From Acidobacteriota bacterium (GTDB taxonomy: Bacteria; Acidobacteriota; Terriglobia; Terriglobales; Acidobacteriaceae), in the NCBI GenBank assembly GCA_021781795.1, contig JAJXWA010000004.1:1-64000 (forward strand): a DNA stretch of 64,000 bases, written 5' to 3'. Each line of letters starts with the position of its first letter. Within the stretch, counting starts at the first letter, position 1. The notes under the pieces were generated by a model. That model was not told where the DNA came from. It worked only from the letters and a program-made list of their open reading frames with translations, and did no database searches. Below, in pieces: positions 25,965-39,436 of this stretch. Position numbers and translations under genes: made by a program.

Positions 25965-26273
25965 CTACCAGCGGCCCCACGCGCGGGTGATGTAGTCAGA
26001 GAGCGTCATGCCGACGAGGACGATGAATGTGAAGAGGCCTGCGCCGACCGTGAGCTTGGTCAGCTTGGTGCTGTATTTCACATGCATAAAGAAGAGCACG
26101 ACGAGGGTCGCTTTCACGACAGCGATAGCCAGCGCGACGATAGGGTTGAAGATGCCCATCTCAACAAATGAGGCGGCAACCGTAAGCGCGGTGAGTACCA
26201 GGAGCGCGGCAAAGATCGCGAGGTAAACCTTGGGGCTCACAATGTGATGTTCTTGTTCGTCGTGTCCACTCAT
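25965..26273 (-). CDS. coxD: Cytochrome c oxidase subunit IV (small caa3-type subunit)
   Basis: The 102-residue protein has three membrane helices (YLAIFAALLVLTALTVAASF, PIVALAIAVVKATLVVLFFMHV, VGAGLFTFIVLVGMTLSDYI). It carries the family motif KATLVVLFFMHVKYSTKLTKL of the bacterial CoxD/CtaF family. A His-rich cytoplasmic N-terminus (MSGHDEQEHHI) precedes. I chose ATG 26273, with AAAGG nine bases upstream; ATG 26282 is three codons earlier. It is the last gene of the cluster, 12 bp after coxC. Confidence 0.85.
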   Translation of the reverse strand: MSGHDEQEHHIVSPKVYLAIFAALLVLTALTVAASFVEMGIFNPIVALAIAVVKATLVVLFFMHVKYSTKLTKLTVGAGLFTFIVLVGMTLSDYITRAWGRW

Positions 26274-26285
26274 GCGATGCATCCT

Positions 26286-27020
26286 TTACTGGTGTCGGCT
26301 GATGAGATACAGCAGGGGAAAGAGAAAGATCCAGATGATATCGACGAAGTGCCAGTAGAGGCCGAAGTTCTCGACAAAGGTGACATGGCCGTTGGTGTAG
26401 GCCCCTGCCCTGGCGCGAAAAATCATGTATCCGAGGATGGCGATGCCGATGATCATGTGCAGTGCGTGCATGCCGGTCATCGCAAAGTAGAGGAAGAAGT
26501 AGAGCTCGGTCTTTCGCGCCATGTCCATCGCGAGCGGCTTGTCTCCGTAGGCTACAGAGTCGGGATCGGAAGCCGGGTTCACAAACGACTGAACGCTGTA
26601 ATGAAAGCCGGGGACGTGGTGCTTTTCAATCTTCTCGGAGTACTCAATCGTCTTGATGCCGAGGAAGACGAGGCCAAGAAGGAAGGTGAGGACGAGCGAC
26701 AGCACGAGTCCGCTTTTGCGGCGCGTCTCTGCGCACCACACGCCCATGGCCATGGTGAAGCTGGAGGAGATCAGCACAGCTGTGTTCCCGGTGCCCCAGC
26801 CTATGTTGAGCTGATGGGAAGCCGCGACGAAGGCCGGGTAATACCAGTTGCGCAGAATCAGGTAGGCGGTGAAGAGACCGCCGAAGAACATGATTTCAGT
26901 AAGCAGGAAGATCCACATGGCAAAGTTTGTGGCATCTGCCTGCTGCGCGACTGATTCAAAGTGATGGCGCTGGTAGGGAGGGTGCGCGTGCTTGGCGGCC
27001 TCCATGACGCCTTGAGTCAT
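26286..27020 (-). CDS. coxC: Cytochrome c oxidase subunit III
   Basis: The 244-residue protein has seven predicted membrane helices and the usual subunit III motifs. These are [23 protein letters not shown] near the N-terminus, [19 protein letters not shown] in the middle and [25 protein letters not shown] at the end. It stabilises the catalytic core of haem-copper oxidase. The start at 27020 (or the adjacent GTG 27023) is only 4-7 bp after the coxA stop. The longer open frame to 27194 is inside coxA and lacks membrane character. Confidence 0.94.
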   Translation of the reverse strand: MTQGVMEAAKHAHPPYQRHHFESVAQQADATNFAMWIFLLTEIMFFGGLFTAYLILRNWYYPAFVAASHQLNIGWGTGNTAVLISSSFTMAMGVWCAETRRKSGLVLSLVLTFLLGLVFLGIKTIEYSEKIEKHHVPGFHYSVQSFVNPASDPDSVAYGDKPLAMDMARKTELYFFLYFAMTGMHALHMIIGIAILGYMIFRARAGAYTNGHVTFVENFGLYWHFVDIIWIFLFPLLYLISRHQ

Positions 27021-27027
27021 CACAGGG

Positions 27028-28695
27028 CTATCCGACACTGGCGACCTCTTTTTCTTTCTGGCGCTCCAGCCATTCGTAGTCGTATGCTTCGTGGTCCATG
27101 ATGGGAATCTCACGGAAGTTCTCAGTGAGCGGCGGAGACTGCGTCTGCCACTCGAGACCCGTCGCCTGCCATGGATTGTCTCCGGCAATCTCACCGTATT
27201 TTAGCGACCACGTGAGATAGAGGACCGGCAGCAGGTAGCCGACTCCGAGGATGGTGGCGCCGGCTGTTGAGAAGACATTCAGCACCTGAAACTCGGGCGG
27301 GTAGGAGGCGTAGCGCCGCGGCATGCCGAGCGTGCCCAGGATGAACTGCGGGAAGAAGGTGAGATTGAATCCGATGAAAGTGACCAGCGCAGCCAGTTGC
27401 GAGATCTTTTCCGGATACATGCGCCCCGTCATCTTTGGCCACCAGAAATGCAGACCGGCGAGGAAGGCCATGAGCATGCCGCCGACCATGACGAAGTGGA
27501 AGTGAGCCACGATGAAGTAGGTTTCAGTGAGATGGATGTCTGTGCCCGAGGTGCCGAGAAAGACGCCCGTCATGCCGCCGATGGTAAAGAGCCCCATGAA
27601 TCCGAAGGCGTAGAGCATCGGCGTCTCAAAAGTGATGGAGCCTTTGTAGAGCGTGAAGGCCCAGTTGAAGATCTTGATGGCTGAAGGCACGGCGACGAGC
27701 ATCGTGAGCAGCGAGAAGATGAGTACCGAATAGTTCGAGATACCCATGATGAACATGTGATGCGCCCAGACGAAGAAGCCGAAGACGGCGATCGCCACCG
27801 AGGAGAAGGCGACGGCTGTGTAGCCGAAGACGCGCTTGCGACTGAAGGTGGAGATGACCTCGCTGATGACGCCCATGCCCGGCAAGATCATGATGTACAC
27901 GGCCGGATGCGAGTAGAACCAGAAGAGGTGCTGGAAGAGGAGCGGGTCGCCGCCCTTGGCGGGGTCGAAGACGCCGATGCCGACGGTGCGTTCGAGGACG
28001 ACCAGGACCAGCGCAATCGCGAGAACAGGCGTGCCCAGAATCATGAGGATGCTGGTGGCATAGTGCCCCCAGACGAAGAGCGGCATGCGGAACCACGTCA
28101 TTCCGGGCGCGCGCATCTTGTGGATGGTCACGATAAAGTTCAGCCCGGTAAAGATGGAGCTGAAGCCGGCGATGAAGATCGCGATGCCTGTCGTGATGAC
28201 ATTGGTATTGACGTAGTGGGTGGAGAGCGGTGTGGTGAATGTCCAGCCGGTGTCCACGCCGCCGGTCATCATCGAGTAGAGTGCCAGGATGCCGGCCGCG
28301 ACGTAGAGGTACCAGCTCAGAAGATTAATCTTGGGCAGAGCAAGATCTTTGGCGCCCAGCATCATGGGGATGAAGAAATTGCCGAGCGTTGCAGGCACGG
28401 AGGGCACCAGGAAGAAGAAGATCATGATGATGCCGTGCATGCTGAAGATCTTGTTGTAGGTGTCGGTGGCCATCAGGTCGGACTGCGGTGTGAGCAGTTC
28501 CAGCCGAATGAGGCCCGCCAGCGCCCCGCCGATGAAGAAGAAAAAGCTGATCGAGATCAGGTAAAGGATCGCGATGCGCTTATGGTCACCGGTCAGCAGC
28601 CAACTGAGCAGGCCGTTCTCCTTGCTCAGGTAATTCATCTTTGGAATCTTGGCCGTCGACTGGTCGGGAAGATTCACGATTGTCGCGCTGCTCAT
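27028..28695 (-). CDS. coxA: Cytochrome c oxidase subunit I (haem-copper oxidase core)
   Basis: This is the catalytic subunit that reduces O2 to water at the haem a3-CuB site and pumps protons. The 555-residue protein has twelve helices. It shows [19 protein letters not shown] (first haem His), [19 protein letters not shown] (CuB His and the cross-linked Tyr region), WAHHMFIMG (CuB His pair) and [13 protein letters not shown] (haem ligands). These fit an A-type oxidase. It overlaps the coxB stop by 4 bp (ATGA), so the two are translationally coupled, and it is followed by coxC. Confidence 0.97.
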   Translation of the reverse strand: MSSATIVNLPDQSTAKIPKMNYLSKENGLLSWLLTGDHKRIAILYLISISFFFFIGGALAGLIRLELLTPQSDLMATDTYNKIFSMHGIIMIFFFLVPSVPATLGNFFIPMMLGAKDLALPKINLLSWYLYVAAGILALYSMMTGGVDTGWTFTTPLSTHYVNTNVITTGIAIFIAGFSSIFTGLNFIVTIHKMRAPGMTWFRMPLFVWGHYATSILMILGTPVLAIALVLVVLERTVGIGVFDPAKGGDPLLFQHLFWFYSHPAVYIMILPGMGVISEVISTFSRKRVFGYTAVAFSSVAIAVFGFFVWAHHMFIMGISNYSVLIFSLLTMLVAVPSAIKIFNWAFTLYKGSITFETPMLYAFGFMGLFTIGGMTGVFLGTSGTDIHLTETYFIVAHFHFVMVGGMLMAFLAGLHFWWPKMTGRMYPEKISQLAALVTFIGFNLTFFPQFILGTLGMPRRYASYPPEFQVLNVFSTAGATILGVGYLLPVLYLTWSLKYGEIAGDNPWQATGLEWQTQSPPLTENFREIPIMDHEAYDYEWLERQKEKEVASVG

Positions 28696-29783
28696 TGGGT
28701 CACCATCCCTTTCCCCGCGGGATTCTGTCCGGCTGCCGCAGGCCCGCCGGATGCCGCCTTGCCTTCGCTCTCCGGCAGCAGATCGGTCGTAGTCGTAGTC
28801 TGCTGCACACGATAGTCGGAATTGAGATTCTTGATGAATTCAACCAGCGCAATCACGCCTTCCTCGCTGATCTGGCCCTGATAAGTGGGCATGATCGGCG
28901 CAAAACCCTGCGTGATGTGCTGGGAGGGGCTGAGGATCGCTTCGCGCAGGTAGGCATCGTCTGCGATGACGGTCTGGCCGTTCGAGAGCCGCAGCTTCGA
29001 TCCGTAGACGTTCACAAGACTTGGGCCGCGCGCATCCGGCTTGGTGTTGTGACATGCCGCGCAGCTCAGGCTGGCAAACAGGCGCTCGCCGTTCTGCGCA
29101 AGCGAAGAGCCGCTTGTGGAAGATGCCAGCCATTTCTTGTAGTCATCTGGCGTGAGCGCGACGACCTCGCCGATCATGTGCGAGTGCTCCGTACCGCAAT
29201 ACTGGGTGCAGAAGAGGTGATAGGTTCCGGGCGTCGTGGCCTCAAACCACACTGAGGTGTAGCGCCCCGGGATGGCTTCGCGCTTGACGCGAAAGGCAGG
29301 AATGGAGAAGCTGTGGAACACGTCCTGCGAGATCAACGTGAGTTGAATCGGCCGGTTGATGGGAATATGCAGCGCGTTGATCTCATGTTGGCCGCCGGGA
29401 TGCTCGGCCTTCCACATCCACTGCTTGCCGACAACGTAGATGTTCATCGCGTTGGCCGGTGGCGTGTACACGCGGAAGTAGATGAGCGCTCCCCAGACAA
29501 ACATCACCAGGAAGAGTCCCAGCGGGATGATCGTCCATGTCGCTTCCAGCAGCGTCGAGCCTTCGATCTGCACAGCCACGGGGTGCCGCTTTTTGCTGTA
29601 GAGAATCGAGAAGCTGGTCACGAGCAGAATCACGATCGTCAAACCGACGAGGCTGACCAGGACGATGAAGAAATACAGCGCGTCCATCTGCGGCGCAATC
29701 TTCGACGCCTCCGGCGGAAAGAGCGCGAAGTTCGTCAGCCACTTGACGAGGTATTGCCAAAGAACTGGACTGATATGAGACAT
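28692..29783 (-). CDS. coxB: Cytochrome c oxidase subunit II with fused cytochrome c (caa3 type)
   Basis: This subunit accepts electrons and passes them to CoxA. The 363-residue protein has two N-terminal membrane helices and a cupredoxin domain with the binuclear CuA site ([18 protein letters not shown]). A C-terminal cytochrome c domain with haem motif CAACH follows ([13 protein letters not shown]), with a distal Met candidate in [11 protein letters not shown]. The fused haem domain marks the caa3 class. The Pro/Gly/Ala tail is unstructured. It follows the SCO gene by 4 bp. Confidence 0.96.
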   Translation of the reverse strand: MSHISPVLWQYLVKWLTNFALFPPEASKIAPQMDALYFFIVLVSLVGLTIVILLVTSFSILYSKKRHPVAVQIEGSTLLEATWTIIPLGLFLVMFVWGALIYFRVYTPPANAMNIYVVGKQWMWKAEHPGGQHEINALHIPINRPIQLTLISQDVFHSFSIPAFRVKREAIPGRYTSVWFEATTPGTYHLFCTQYCGTEHSHMIGEVVALTPDDYKKWLASSTSGSSLAQNGERLFASLSCAACHNTKPDARGPSLVNVYGSKLRLSNGQTVIADDAYLREAILSPSQHITQGFAPIMPTYQGQISEEGVIALVEFIKNLNSDYRVQQTTTTTDLLPESEGKAASGGPAAAGQNPAGKGMVTQ

Positions 29784-29787
29784 TCCG

Positions 29788-30726
29788 TTATCCGTTCACC
29801 TTTGGTTCATGCACTTGTAACCCGGACGGCGCCGTGTGCCCCTGCCGGTAATCCTTGCGAAACATGAGAAACATAAAACCACCCAGAAGCACCACGGTGA
29901 TGAAGCCGCCGAGCTGCACGATGCGGGCGACGATGAGCGAGTGGGTATTGGTCTGAGGGTCGTAGTGATAGCAGTACGTGAGAATGTTATCGACGGGCGA
30001 TCCGATGCGATTGCTGGAGGCTTCATCCAGCCCGAGCAGCATGTCTTTCGGTGAGTACTCGACGCCCATGTAGTACTGCGCCAGCTTGCCCTCCGGCGTC
30101 ACAATCTGGATGGAGCTGGCATGCGCGAATTGCGTGAGCTTGCCGTCGGGCCCCGGGATGCGCACGTAACGGAAACCAACTGCCTGAGTGAGCGCATCGA
30201 TATTGGGCTGCGTTCCGGTGAGAAAGTGCCATCCATTGGCTGTCTCGGGGTGGCCATACCGCTTGAGGTAGCTACGCTTTTTTGCGGCTGCAAGCTCCGG
30301 GCCCTCGCTGGGATCGATGCTGACCACGATGACCTGGAAGTCTTTGCCAGGCACGAAGTTCACCATCTGCAGCGCGCCGGTAAGGCCATTGAGCTCTTCC
30401 GAGCACAACATCGGGCACTGATAGTAGACGAGCGCGAGGATCGCCGGGACCTTGCCGAAGTATTCACCCAGCCGGACCTGCTTCCCGCTCTCGTCGGTGA
30501 AGACCGTCTGCAGCGGCAGTTGCTGATTCAGGTGCTGGGCGATTCCGACTCCATTCAAGACAGTGGGCTGCTGATCGTTGGTCGGACCCATCTGCTTGTC
30601 ACCGTAGCTCGAGACCTGGGCGCGGAGACTGGCGGGGATGAGAGCAGCAAACAGCAGAGCCGCAGCGAAGAGGACACGCATCGCGACGCCGTGCTTCGCT
30701 TGATTGCTTGCTGTGGACCGATTCAT
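29788..30726 (-). CDS. SCO1/SenC-family copper chaperone
   Basis: SCO proteins deliver copper to, or reduce, the CuA site of CoxB. The 312-residue protein has an N-terminal signal or anchor (about residues 16-36). The thioredoxin fold carries the copper motif CPMLC (in YYQCPMLCSEEL) and a later conserved His (LTQFAHASSIQIVTPEG). A C-terminal membrane helix follows (GGFITVVLLGGFMFLMF). The start at 30726 has AAGGGAAGC upstream. A C-terminal TM is a common variation in acidobacterial SCO. It lies directly upstream of coxB. Confidence 0.92.
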   Translation of the reverse strand: MNRSTASNQAKHGVAMRVLFAAALLFAALIPASLRAQVSSYGDKQMGPTNDQQPTVLNGVGIAQHLNQQLPLQTVFTDESGKQVRLGEYFGKVPAILALVYYQCPMLCSEELNGLTGALQMVNFVPGKDFQVIVVSIDPSEGPELAAAKKRSYLKRYGHPETANGWHFLTGTQPNIDALTQAVGFRYVRIPGPDGKLTQFAHASSIQIVTPEGKLAQYYMGVEYSPKDMLLGLDEASSNRIGSPVDNILTYCYHYDPQTNTHSLIVARIVQLGGFITVVLLGGFMFLMFRKDYRQGHTAPSGLQVHEPKVNG

Positions 30727-30780
30727 CAATGCTTCCCTTCTCCGGCGCATCCGGCTGTTCTTTCCTGTCCGACTCGAGTT

Positions 30781-31392
30781 CTACTGAGCTTCCTGCATCT
30801 CTGCGGCTCGTGCAGCCTGCTCCTGTTCGTATCCTGTGCGCGCGAAGCCGTTCGTCAAAGGCGCTGTGACGGTTGGAACGGAGTCGCCCGCCATCAAGCC
30901 CTGGCGCTCGACTGGCGGCGCTACGGGCAAGCCGCGTTGCGCCAGCAACTCCATGGCCCGCTCGATCGGGATCCGCACTTTACCCTGCGAACGATCTGCC
31001 CACGTGTAGTGGTCCAGCAGAAGGTCTTCGCGCTGATGAAGTTCCGCCACATCCTGGTTGCCGTCATCGAGCTGAACGCGCGGCGTGGGGAAGTTCTGCG
31101 TGAGTTCGGCGACCTTTTGCTGCATCGCTGGATTTGCGGGCATGTTTCCCAGTTCGCGAATATTGACCGTAGAGGCCCACTTGCTGGTGGGGCCGTCTTC
31201 TCTGTTCAGCTCTGCGTTGATTACTTTGCCAATTCCGTAAACGAGGATTCCCGAGACGCCGACAAAGACAAGCAGCGCCATGAGGAAGACCACGATGCCG
31301 GTGGTGCGGACATCGGATTGCTCGAAGCCCGCGGATGTGTCAATCTCTTCCGGATTGTGTCCGCCGTGCTGATGGGGATTATGCGTGGACAT
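30781..31392 (-). CDS. Single-pass membrane protein of unknown function within the ACIII/caa3 cluster
   Basis: I do not recognise a named family. The 203-residue product has a His-rich cytoplasmic start (MSTHNPHQHGGHN), one membrane helix (about residues 33-54) and a soluble domain. That domain includes PRVQLDDGNQDVAELHQRED, then YTWADRSQGKVRIPIERAME and LLAQRGLP. I recall similar 'EdLLdhYtWaDr..G.vRIPIerAMelLa.rGLP' text in proteins near SCO or oxidase genes of other phyla, but could not check. There is no cysteine or haem motif. It overlaps the actF stop by 14 bp and precedes the SCO gene, so it is inside the operon. It may be an assembly factor or an accessory subunit of the supercomplex. 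Confidence 0.7.
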   Translation of the reverse strand: MSTHNPHQHGGHNPEEIDTSAGFEQSDVRTTGIVVFLMALLVFVGVSGILVYGIGKVINAELNREDGPTSKWASTVNIRELGNMPANPAMQQKVAELTQNFPTPRVQLDDGNQDVAELHQREDLLLDHYTWADRSQGKVRIPIERAMELLAQRGLPVAPPVERQGLMAGDSVPTVTAPLTNGFARTGYEQEQAARAAEMQEAQ

Positions 31393-32674
31393 GCTCAGGC
31401 TCCAGAATCTCCGCCAGATGCGGGTCGTTGGTTTGCACCACTGGCCGCTGCTTCAGCCGCGTGCAGAAAAATGCCACCCAGAATGCAACCATCGCTACAG
31501 GAACGGCGACGTATTCAAGGATTCCCCAACTGAAGTGCAGATTGCGCGCCGCGTCCTTGTAGTTGGGCTCGATGAGCCAGAAGAGGTCGAAGGCCCTGGC
31601 AAAGATCATCCACTGGCACACGCGCACGAGCCGCTTCTTATTGCGCTTGATGTCGCGCGAGAGCAGCATGGAGAACGGAATCAGCCAGTGAAAGATGAAA
31701 TCGAGGGTGATGATGATGCCCCAGTGACCGCGAATACGGTCGAGGTACCAGGGGATTTCTTCGGGCAGGTTGCCGGACCAGATAATGAGGAACTGCGCGA
31801 AGGCGAGATAGATATTCAGCATGACGAAGGCGAAGGTGAACTTGCCCAGGTCATGCTGCTCCGTCTGGCGCAGCAGAGTCTTGAAGGGCTCGCCCTTGGA
31901 CAGGCTGATGGCCACGATGATGCAGAACGCCAGCACCATGTAGCCTTGCCCGACGAGGAACAGCAGGCCATAGACCGAGGAGTACCAGGTCGGGTCCATC
32001 GACATCACCCAGTAGATGACGCCCGCCGTCATGGTGAGAGAGTAGACGACGATGCCGGGGCCGCTGATGTTTTCGAGCTTCTTGATCCAGTAGGGCGTGT
32101 TGGCCGGTGAGTCGGAGTCACGCCGCATGCCCAGCGAGGTGAGCCGCCATGTGTAGAACGCCCAGATGGCGAAGCAGAGCAGGCTGACCCAGACGTAGGT
32201 GACTGGGTTGAGCATGGGGCGCTTGAAGTCGAGGCAATGGGCCTGAATTTCGTTGATGAGGCCAGTCTTTAGCGCGGAGGCGGTGTCGCTCGCTGTGGGG
32301 TAAAGCGCCCAGAGGTAGAGCTTCTTCATGAAGATGGCGCTGATCACCCAGTAGACAAAGACGAGGGGCAGGGTGCGGCTCATGGCTTCCAGCGGCCGGC
32401 GAAGGAGCAGGCCCCACTTGCCGCCAGAAACGTACTGAACCATGAGCAGAGCAAGGCCGCCAACGGCAAAGCCGAAGCTCATCATCAATCCCAAAACCCA
32501 AGCGCGCAGCACGTGTTCGGTGGAGCCATCGGCAAATGCCAGCAGCACCGCAATCACTGCAAAGACAACGCCGACGAGGATCGCGCGCGTCCGCCATCCG
32601 TCGACAAAGGCCGGCGCGCCGAGATCGGCGGGGAGCGTTCTGGCGTGGGATGCCGCGTGTGTATCGTGAGCCAT
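31379..32674 (-). CDS. actF: Alternative complex III subunit ActF (NrfD/PsrC-type quinone-binding subunit)
   Basis: This is one of two NrfD-like membrane subunits of alternative complex III, the quinol:electron acceptor oxidoreductase that replaces the bc1 complex in many phyla. The 431-residue protein has about ten helices. It shows LFLVGQGYMVLAFCIIVAIS, then FVMLNIYLAFAQFLIIWSGNLPEEIPWYLDR, the ActF signature. The C-terminal helix is followed by a hydrophilic tail. It follows actE by 11 bp. Confidence 0.9.
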   Translation of the reverse strand: MAHDTHAASHARTLPADLGAPAFVDGWRTRAILVGVVFAVIAVLLAFADGSTEHVLRAWVLGLMMSFGFAVGGLALLMVQYVSGGKWGLLLRRPLEAMSRTLPLVFVYWVISAIFMKKLYLWALYPTASDTASALKTGLINEIQAHCLDFKRPMLNPVTYVWVSLLCFAIWAFYTWRLTSLGMRRDSDSPANTPYWIKKLENISGPGIVVYSLTMTAGVIYWVMSMDPTWYSSVYGLLFLVGQGYMVLAFCIIVAISLSKGEPFKTLLRQTEQHDLGKFTFAFVMLNIYLAFAQFLIIWSGNLPEEIPWYLDRIRGHWGIIITLDFIFHWLIPFSMLLSRDIKRNKKRLVRVCQWMIFARAFDLFWLIEPNYKDAARNLHFSWGILEYVAVPVAMVAFWVAFFCTRLKQRPVVQTNDPHLAEILEPEHVHA

Positions 32675-32685
32675 TCCGTCTGTCC

Positions 32686-33474
32686 TTACTTCGCGGCCGC
32701 AGGAGCCGGTTTACTTGCTGGAATTGAAATCTTCGGGTCCGCAGGGCGCGCGGGCGCCATTGCGGGATTGCCCTGCTTCACGTCATTCGTATACGCCGAA
32801 GCGTTGGTCGCGGCCGGCAACGCCCAAGGCTCTGCGTCACTGGCCGGCAGATTCTCTTCCGTCGCCACTTCCTTGAGGCTCTTGACCTGCACGCCTGAGG
32901 GCACGTCCTGCAGGGTTGCGCTCTGGCTGAGCTGCAACGCGCGAACGTAGGCGGCAACGGCCCAGCGGTCCACTGGCGTCAACTGGGCCGAGTAGTCCGG
33001 CATGGCGCCGTAGCCGTGGGTCATCACATAGAAGTAGTGCGAGACGGGCTGCGCCCTGCGCACCTGGTCGTGGAAGTTTGCGGCAGGCTTGTAGCCGCGC
33101 TCGACAATTTCGCCGAGGCCGTTGCCCACGCGTGAGTGGCACGGAGTGCAGTAGACGTTGAACCGCTCCTGTCCACGCTTCAGCACTTCCATCGTCACCG
33201 GGAAGGGCATCAGGTCGCGCTCTTCGCGGTATCCGTTGGCGCCTTCGACGACGCCGGTGTAGAAGTAGCTGTCCTGGTGGAGCTGCCCGCGTGCAACCGT
33301 GTTCAACACCTGAGGCCGCGCGCCGCGATGATCGGCAAACATCTCCGAGCCGCGCTGGGGAATCATCTTAGGCTGATTGTGCATGTCCTGGCGGCAGCCG
33401 GCGGCGAAGATGAGCCCGGTGAGGCTCGCGAGAATCGCCGCTTTTACCGTTCGATTGAGGCGGTTCGCTTCCAT
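32686..33474 (-). CDS. actE: Alternative complex III subunit ActE (monohaem cytochrome c lipoprotein)
   Basis: The 262-residue protein is a lipoprotein (signal sequence ending LIFAAGC). A single c-type haem motif CTPCH is at FNVYCTPCHSRVGNG (about residue 115), followed by a candidate axial Met in YGAMPDYSAQL. The C-terminal Pro/Ala tail is unusual but common in this phylum. It would carry electrons from the ActB/ActA part of complex III toward the oxidase. It overlaps actD by one base (TGATG). Confidence 0.9.
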   Translation of the reverse strand: MEANRLNRTVKAAILASLTGLIFAAGCRQDMHNQPKMIPQRGSEMFADHRGARPQVLNTVARGQLHQDSYFYTGVVEGANGYREERDLMPFPVTMEVLKRGQERFNVYCTPCHSRVGNGLGEIVERGYKPAANFHDQVRRAQPVSHYFYVMTHGYGAMPDYSAQLTPVDRWAVAAYVRALQLSQSATLQDVPSGVQVKSLKEVATEENLPASDAEPWALPAATNASAYTNDVKQGNPAMAPARPADPKISIPASKPAPAAAK

Positions 33475-34016
33475 CAGTACTCCACCTCCACGACCGAGAC
33501 CGGCGCGAAGCTTTGCAGGTAGGCCCGGGTCTCTGTCAGATCGAACTTGGGATCGAGCGCTTCAAGGCACAGGAAAAACTTGTCTGTCGTGGCACCGCTG
33601 CGAAAGTTCGGCGCGTTGAAGAGCGGGTGATAGAGAGCCGGCAGGCGATTCAATGCCAGCATTCCGAACGCCGCCGAAAGGCCAGCCCACAGAATCGTCC
33701 ACTCATACGCGGGGACGATGAACGCAGGCCACGAGTAGGTAGGACGCCCGCCGATGTTGAGCGGATAGGCAAGGACCGAGATCCAGGTCTCCATGGAGAA
33801 CATGGCCGCTGCGCCCATCAGGCCGCCAATCAGCGTGACCAGCGGCACCTTGTTCCGATGGAAGCCTATTGCTTCGGCGGCTTCTTCAACCGGATAGGGC
33901 GTGTAGCAATCCATGCGACGCCAGCCGTCGTGATGCGCCTGACGAGCGGCTCGCACCAGGTCGCCGGGGGTGTCGAATTCGGCCAGCAGGCCGTAGGTTC
34001 CTTCGCGTGCGGGCAT
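33474..34016 (-). CDS. actD: Alternative complex III subunit ActD (DUF3341 family)
   Basis: The 180-residue protein has an N-terminal soluble domain (YGLLAEFDTPGDLVRAARQAHHDGW) with MDCYTPYPVEE. Two membrane helices follow (about residues 60-80 and 100-122), with FIVPAYEWTILWAGLSAAFGML. These are the hallmarks of the DUF3341 ActD family. The C-terminus is soluble (DKFFLCLEA.DPKFD). It overlaps actC and actE by a single base on both sides, so all three should be tightly coupled in translation. Confidence 0.92.
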   Translation of the reverse strand: MPAREGTYGLLAEFDTPGDLVRAARQAHHDGWRRMDCYTPYPVEEAAEAIGFHRNKVPLVTLIGGLMGAAAMFSMETWISVLAYPLNIGGRPTYSWPAFIVPAYEWTILWAGLSAAFGMLALNRLPALYHPLFNAPNFRSGATTDKFFLCLEALDPKFDLTETRAYLQSFAPVSVVEVEY

Positions 34017-35434
34017 CAGTCACCAGCCTCCACCGCCGCCTTGGGCTTGATTTTCGCCGCAGGCAGCAGCATGCGGACTTCATTCATGGGAATCATGGGC
34101 AGGAAGCGCACAAACAGCATGAACAGCGCCGTAAACAACCCGAGAGTTCCGACAAAGGTCATGTAATCCCACTTGGTCGCGCGGTAGGTGCCCCACGAAG
34201 ATGGGAGGAAGTCGCGATAGAGGCTGGTGACGACGATGACGAACCGCTCAAACCACATACCTGTATTCACGACCAGCGAGATGAAGAACATGAACGCAAT
34301 ATTGGTTCGCAGCTTGCGCGACCACAGCGTGGTGAGAGGAATCGCGAGGTTACAGGTGATGAGGACCCAGTAGGACCATCCCATCGGGCCGAACATGCGG
34401 TTCCAGAACATGAAAGCTTCCCAGTGCGAGGCCGAGTACCAGGCCATGAAGGCCTCCATACCATAGCCGTAGGCGACGATGAAGCCTGTGGCGAGCATGA
34501 CCTTGCCCATGTTGTCGATGTGGCGCTCGGTCACCATCGACTCAAGGTGATAGAACTTGCGCAGCGGAATGGCCAGAGTGAGCACCATGGCGAAGCCGGA
34601 GTAGATGGCGCCAGCGACGAAGTAGGGCGGGAAGATGGTGGTATGCCAGCCGGGCAACACGGCGACGGCGAAGTCAAAGCTGATGACCGTGTGCACGCTG
34701 AGCACGAGCGGCGTGGCAAGACCGGCCAACAGCAGCGAAGCCGTCTCATAGCGCATCCAGTGGCGGACCGAACCGCGCCAGCCCCACGAGAGCATTCCGT
34801 AAACGTACTGGCCCATCTTCGATTGCGAGCGATCGCGGAAGGTGCCGAAGTCGGGAATCATGCCCACATACCAGAACACAACAGAGATGGTGGCGTAGGT
34901 GGAGACCGCGAAGACGTCCCAGAGGAGCGGCGAGCGGAACTGCGGCCACACGTTCATCGTGAAAGGCAGCGGGAAGAGCCAGTATCCAAGCCAGGGGCGA
35001 CCGACGTGGATGAGCGGGAACATGCCGGCGCAGACCACTGCGAAGATGGTCATCGCCTCAGCGAATCGGCTGATCGAGTTGCGCCAGCTCTGCTTGAAGA
35101 GCAGCAGAATGGCGGAGATCAGAGTGCCGGCATGGCCGATACCAATCCACCAGACGAAGTTGATAATCGCAAAGCCCCACGCGACTGGCTGCGTGATGGC
35201 CCAGATGCCGACGCCCTTGAGGAAGAGCCATGCGACTGCTACCAGCAGCACGGTGGCGCCGCCGCCGGCAATGCCGAAGATCGCCAGCCAGCCCAGCGGC
35301 GTGTGCGGGGTCAGCACGATATGCGAAATCTTGTCGGTCACCGACCGGAAGGTCAGCTCTGGCGCGACAACCCTGAATTCCCCGGTTGCCGGATCGATGC
35401 CCGGATCGTTCGTTTTTATCTCACTGGTTGCCAT
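34016..35434 (-). CDS. actC: Alternative complex III subunit ActC (NrfD/PsrC-type)
   Basis: This is the main quinol-binding membrane subunit. The 472-residue protein has about ten helices, with [19 protein letters not shown] and [34 protein letters not shown] (NrfD core), then [36 protein letters not shown]. His and Glu/Asp residues at helix ends are probable quinone ligands. An in-frame ATG at 35458 overlaps the actB stop; I prefer the ATG at 35434 (MATSEIK), with GAGAGG about 13 bases upstream, but the choice is not decisive. Confidence 0.9.
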   Translation of the reverse strand: MATSEIKTNDPGIDPATGEFRVVAPELTFRSVTDKISHIVLTPHTPLGWLAIFGIAGGGATVLLVAVAWLFLKGVGIWAITQPVAWGFAIINFVWWIGIGHAGTLISAILLLFKQSWRNSISRFAEAMTIFAVVCAGMFPLIHVGRPWLGYWLFPLPFTMNVWPQFRSPLLWDVFAVSTYATISVVFWYVGMIPDFGTFRDRSQSKMGQYVYGMLSWGWRGSVRHWMRYETASLLLAGLATPLVLSVHTVISFDFAVAVLPGWHTTIFPPYFVAGAIYSGFAMVLTLAIPLRKFYHLESMVTERHIDNMGKVMLATGFIVAYGYGMEAFMAWYSASHWEAFMFWNRMFGPMGWSYWVLITCNLAIPLTTLWSRKLRTNIAFMFFISLVVNTGMWFERFVIVVTSLYRDFLPSSWGTYRATKWDYMTFVGTLGLFTALFMLFVRFLPMIPMNEVRMLLPAAKIKPKAAVEAGD

Positions 35435-35450
35435 CGTGGCTTCAAGCCTC

Positions 35451-38569
<3,119 letters not shown>

Positions 38570-38573
<4 letters not shown>

Positions 38574-39436
38574 CGGTGGCACACCTCGCAGCTGGACAGC
38601 TCTCGCGGCGTGCGAATCTTGTAGTGCTTCACCAGATAGAGACCCAGCTCGTCCTGGCTTGTGAACTTCTGGTAGACCGGAGCAGCAGGAAGGCTGGCCG
38701 CAGATACATCGCTGGCCATGCGATGCGCGGCTGCGGTCATGGGCATCTCGAGCGAGGCCACTTCCGCACGAGCGCCAGTTGGATCCTTGGTGACGCAATT
38801 CACGCTCTGCGCCGTAGGAACATTGCCCTGCCCGTCCGTTGCTGTGCACCAAACGGGACGGCCCTCGGCAGGCGCTTCCCAGGCCATGTTGTAGATCTCG
38901 CTCGTGGGGCGCAGGTTCTTGGCGGGATTGCGGTGGCAGTTGAGGCACCACTCCATCTGCAGCGTGTTCTGCTCATACATCAGCGGCATCTGATCCACGC
39001 GGCCATGACAACTTGCGCAGCCAATTCCCTTGTTCACATGGATGGAGTGATTGAAGTACACGAAGTCCGGCAGGTCATGCACCTTGGTCCAGGTCAGAGA
39101 CTGGCCCGTCGCCCAACTGTCGCGCACCGGCTGCAGAAGCTGCGCATTCGTCCAGATCTGCGCATGGCAGTTGATGCAGGTCTTGGTTGGGGGAATGCCT
39201 GCGTAGCTGGACTTCTCTACCGTCACGTGACAGTACTGGCACTGGAGGCCCAGTCCCTGCACGTGGTGCTTGTGGCTGAACGGTACAGGCTGGTCCGGGC
39301 GCTGGCCCTGGCGTGTGACCCAGGGTGAACGCTGTAACTGGTCCAGTGTGACTCCCAACGCGATCACGATCAGCCCCGTCAGAACCAGGCTCGCCCGAGC
39401 CAAAGCATTGGAGCTGCGATCAAATATCTGAGCCAT
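38570..39436 (-). CDS. actA: Alternative complex III subunit ActA (pentahaem cytochrome c)
   Basis: The 288-residue protein has one N-terminal membrane helix (about residues 12-33) and five CXXCH haem motifs. These are CQYCH, CINCH, CASCH, CLNCH and CEVCH, the last almost at the C-terminus. This is the pentahaem ActA that links ActB to ActE. Extra His residues (HKHHVQGLG, YFNHSIH) are likely distal ligands. The start at 39436 has AGGAAAGC upstream. It heads the leftward cluster, so the promoter should be in the 645-bp gap beyond it. Confidence 0.94.

Noticed and set aside
28692-29783. Nitrous-oxide reductase or nitrite reductase instead of CoxB
   Set aside because: CuA motif plus fused CXXCH and the downstream coxA/coxC fit a caa3 oxidase; nos and nir motifs are absent.
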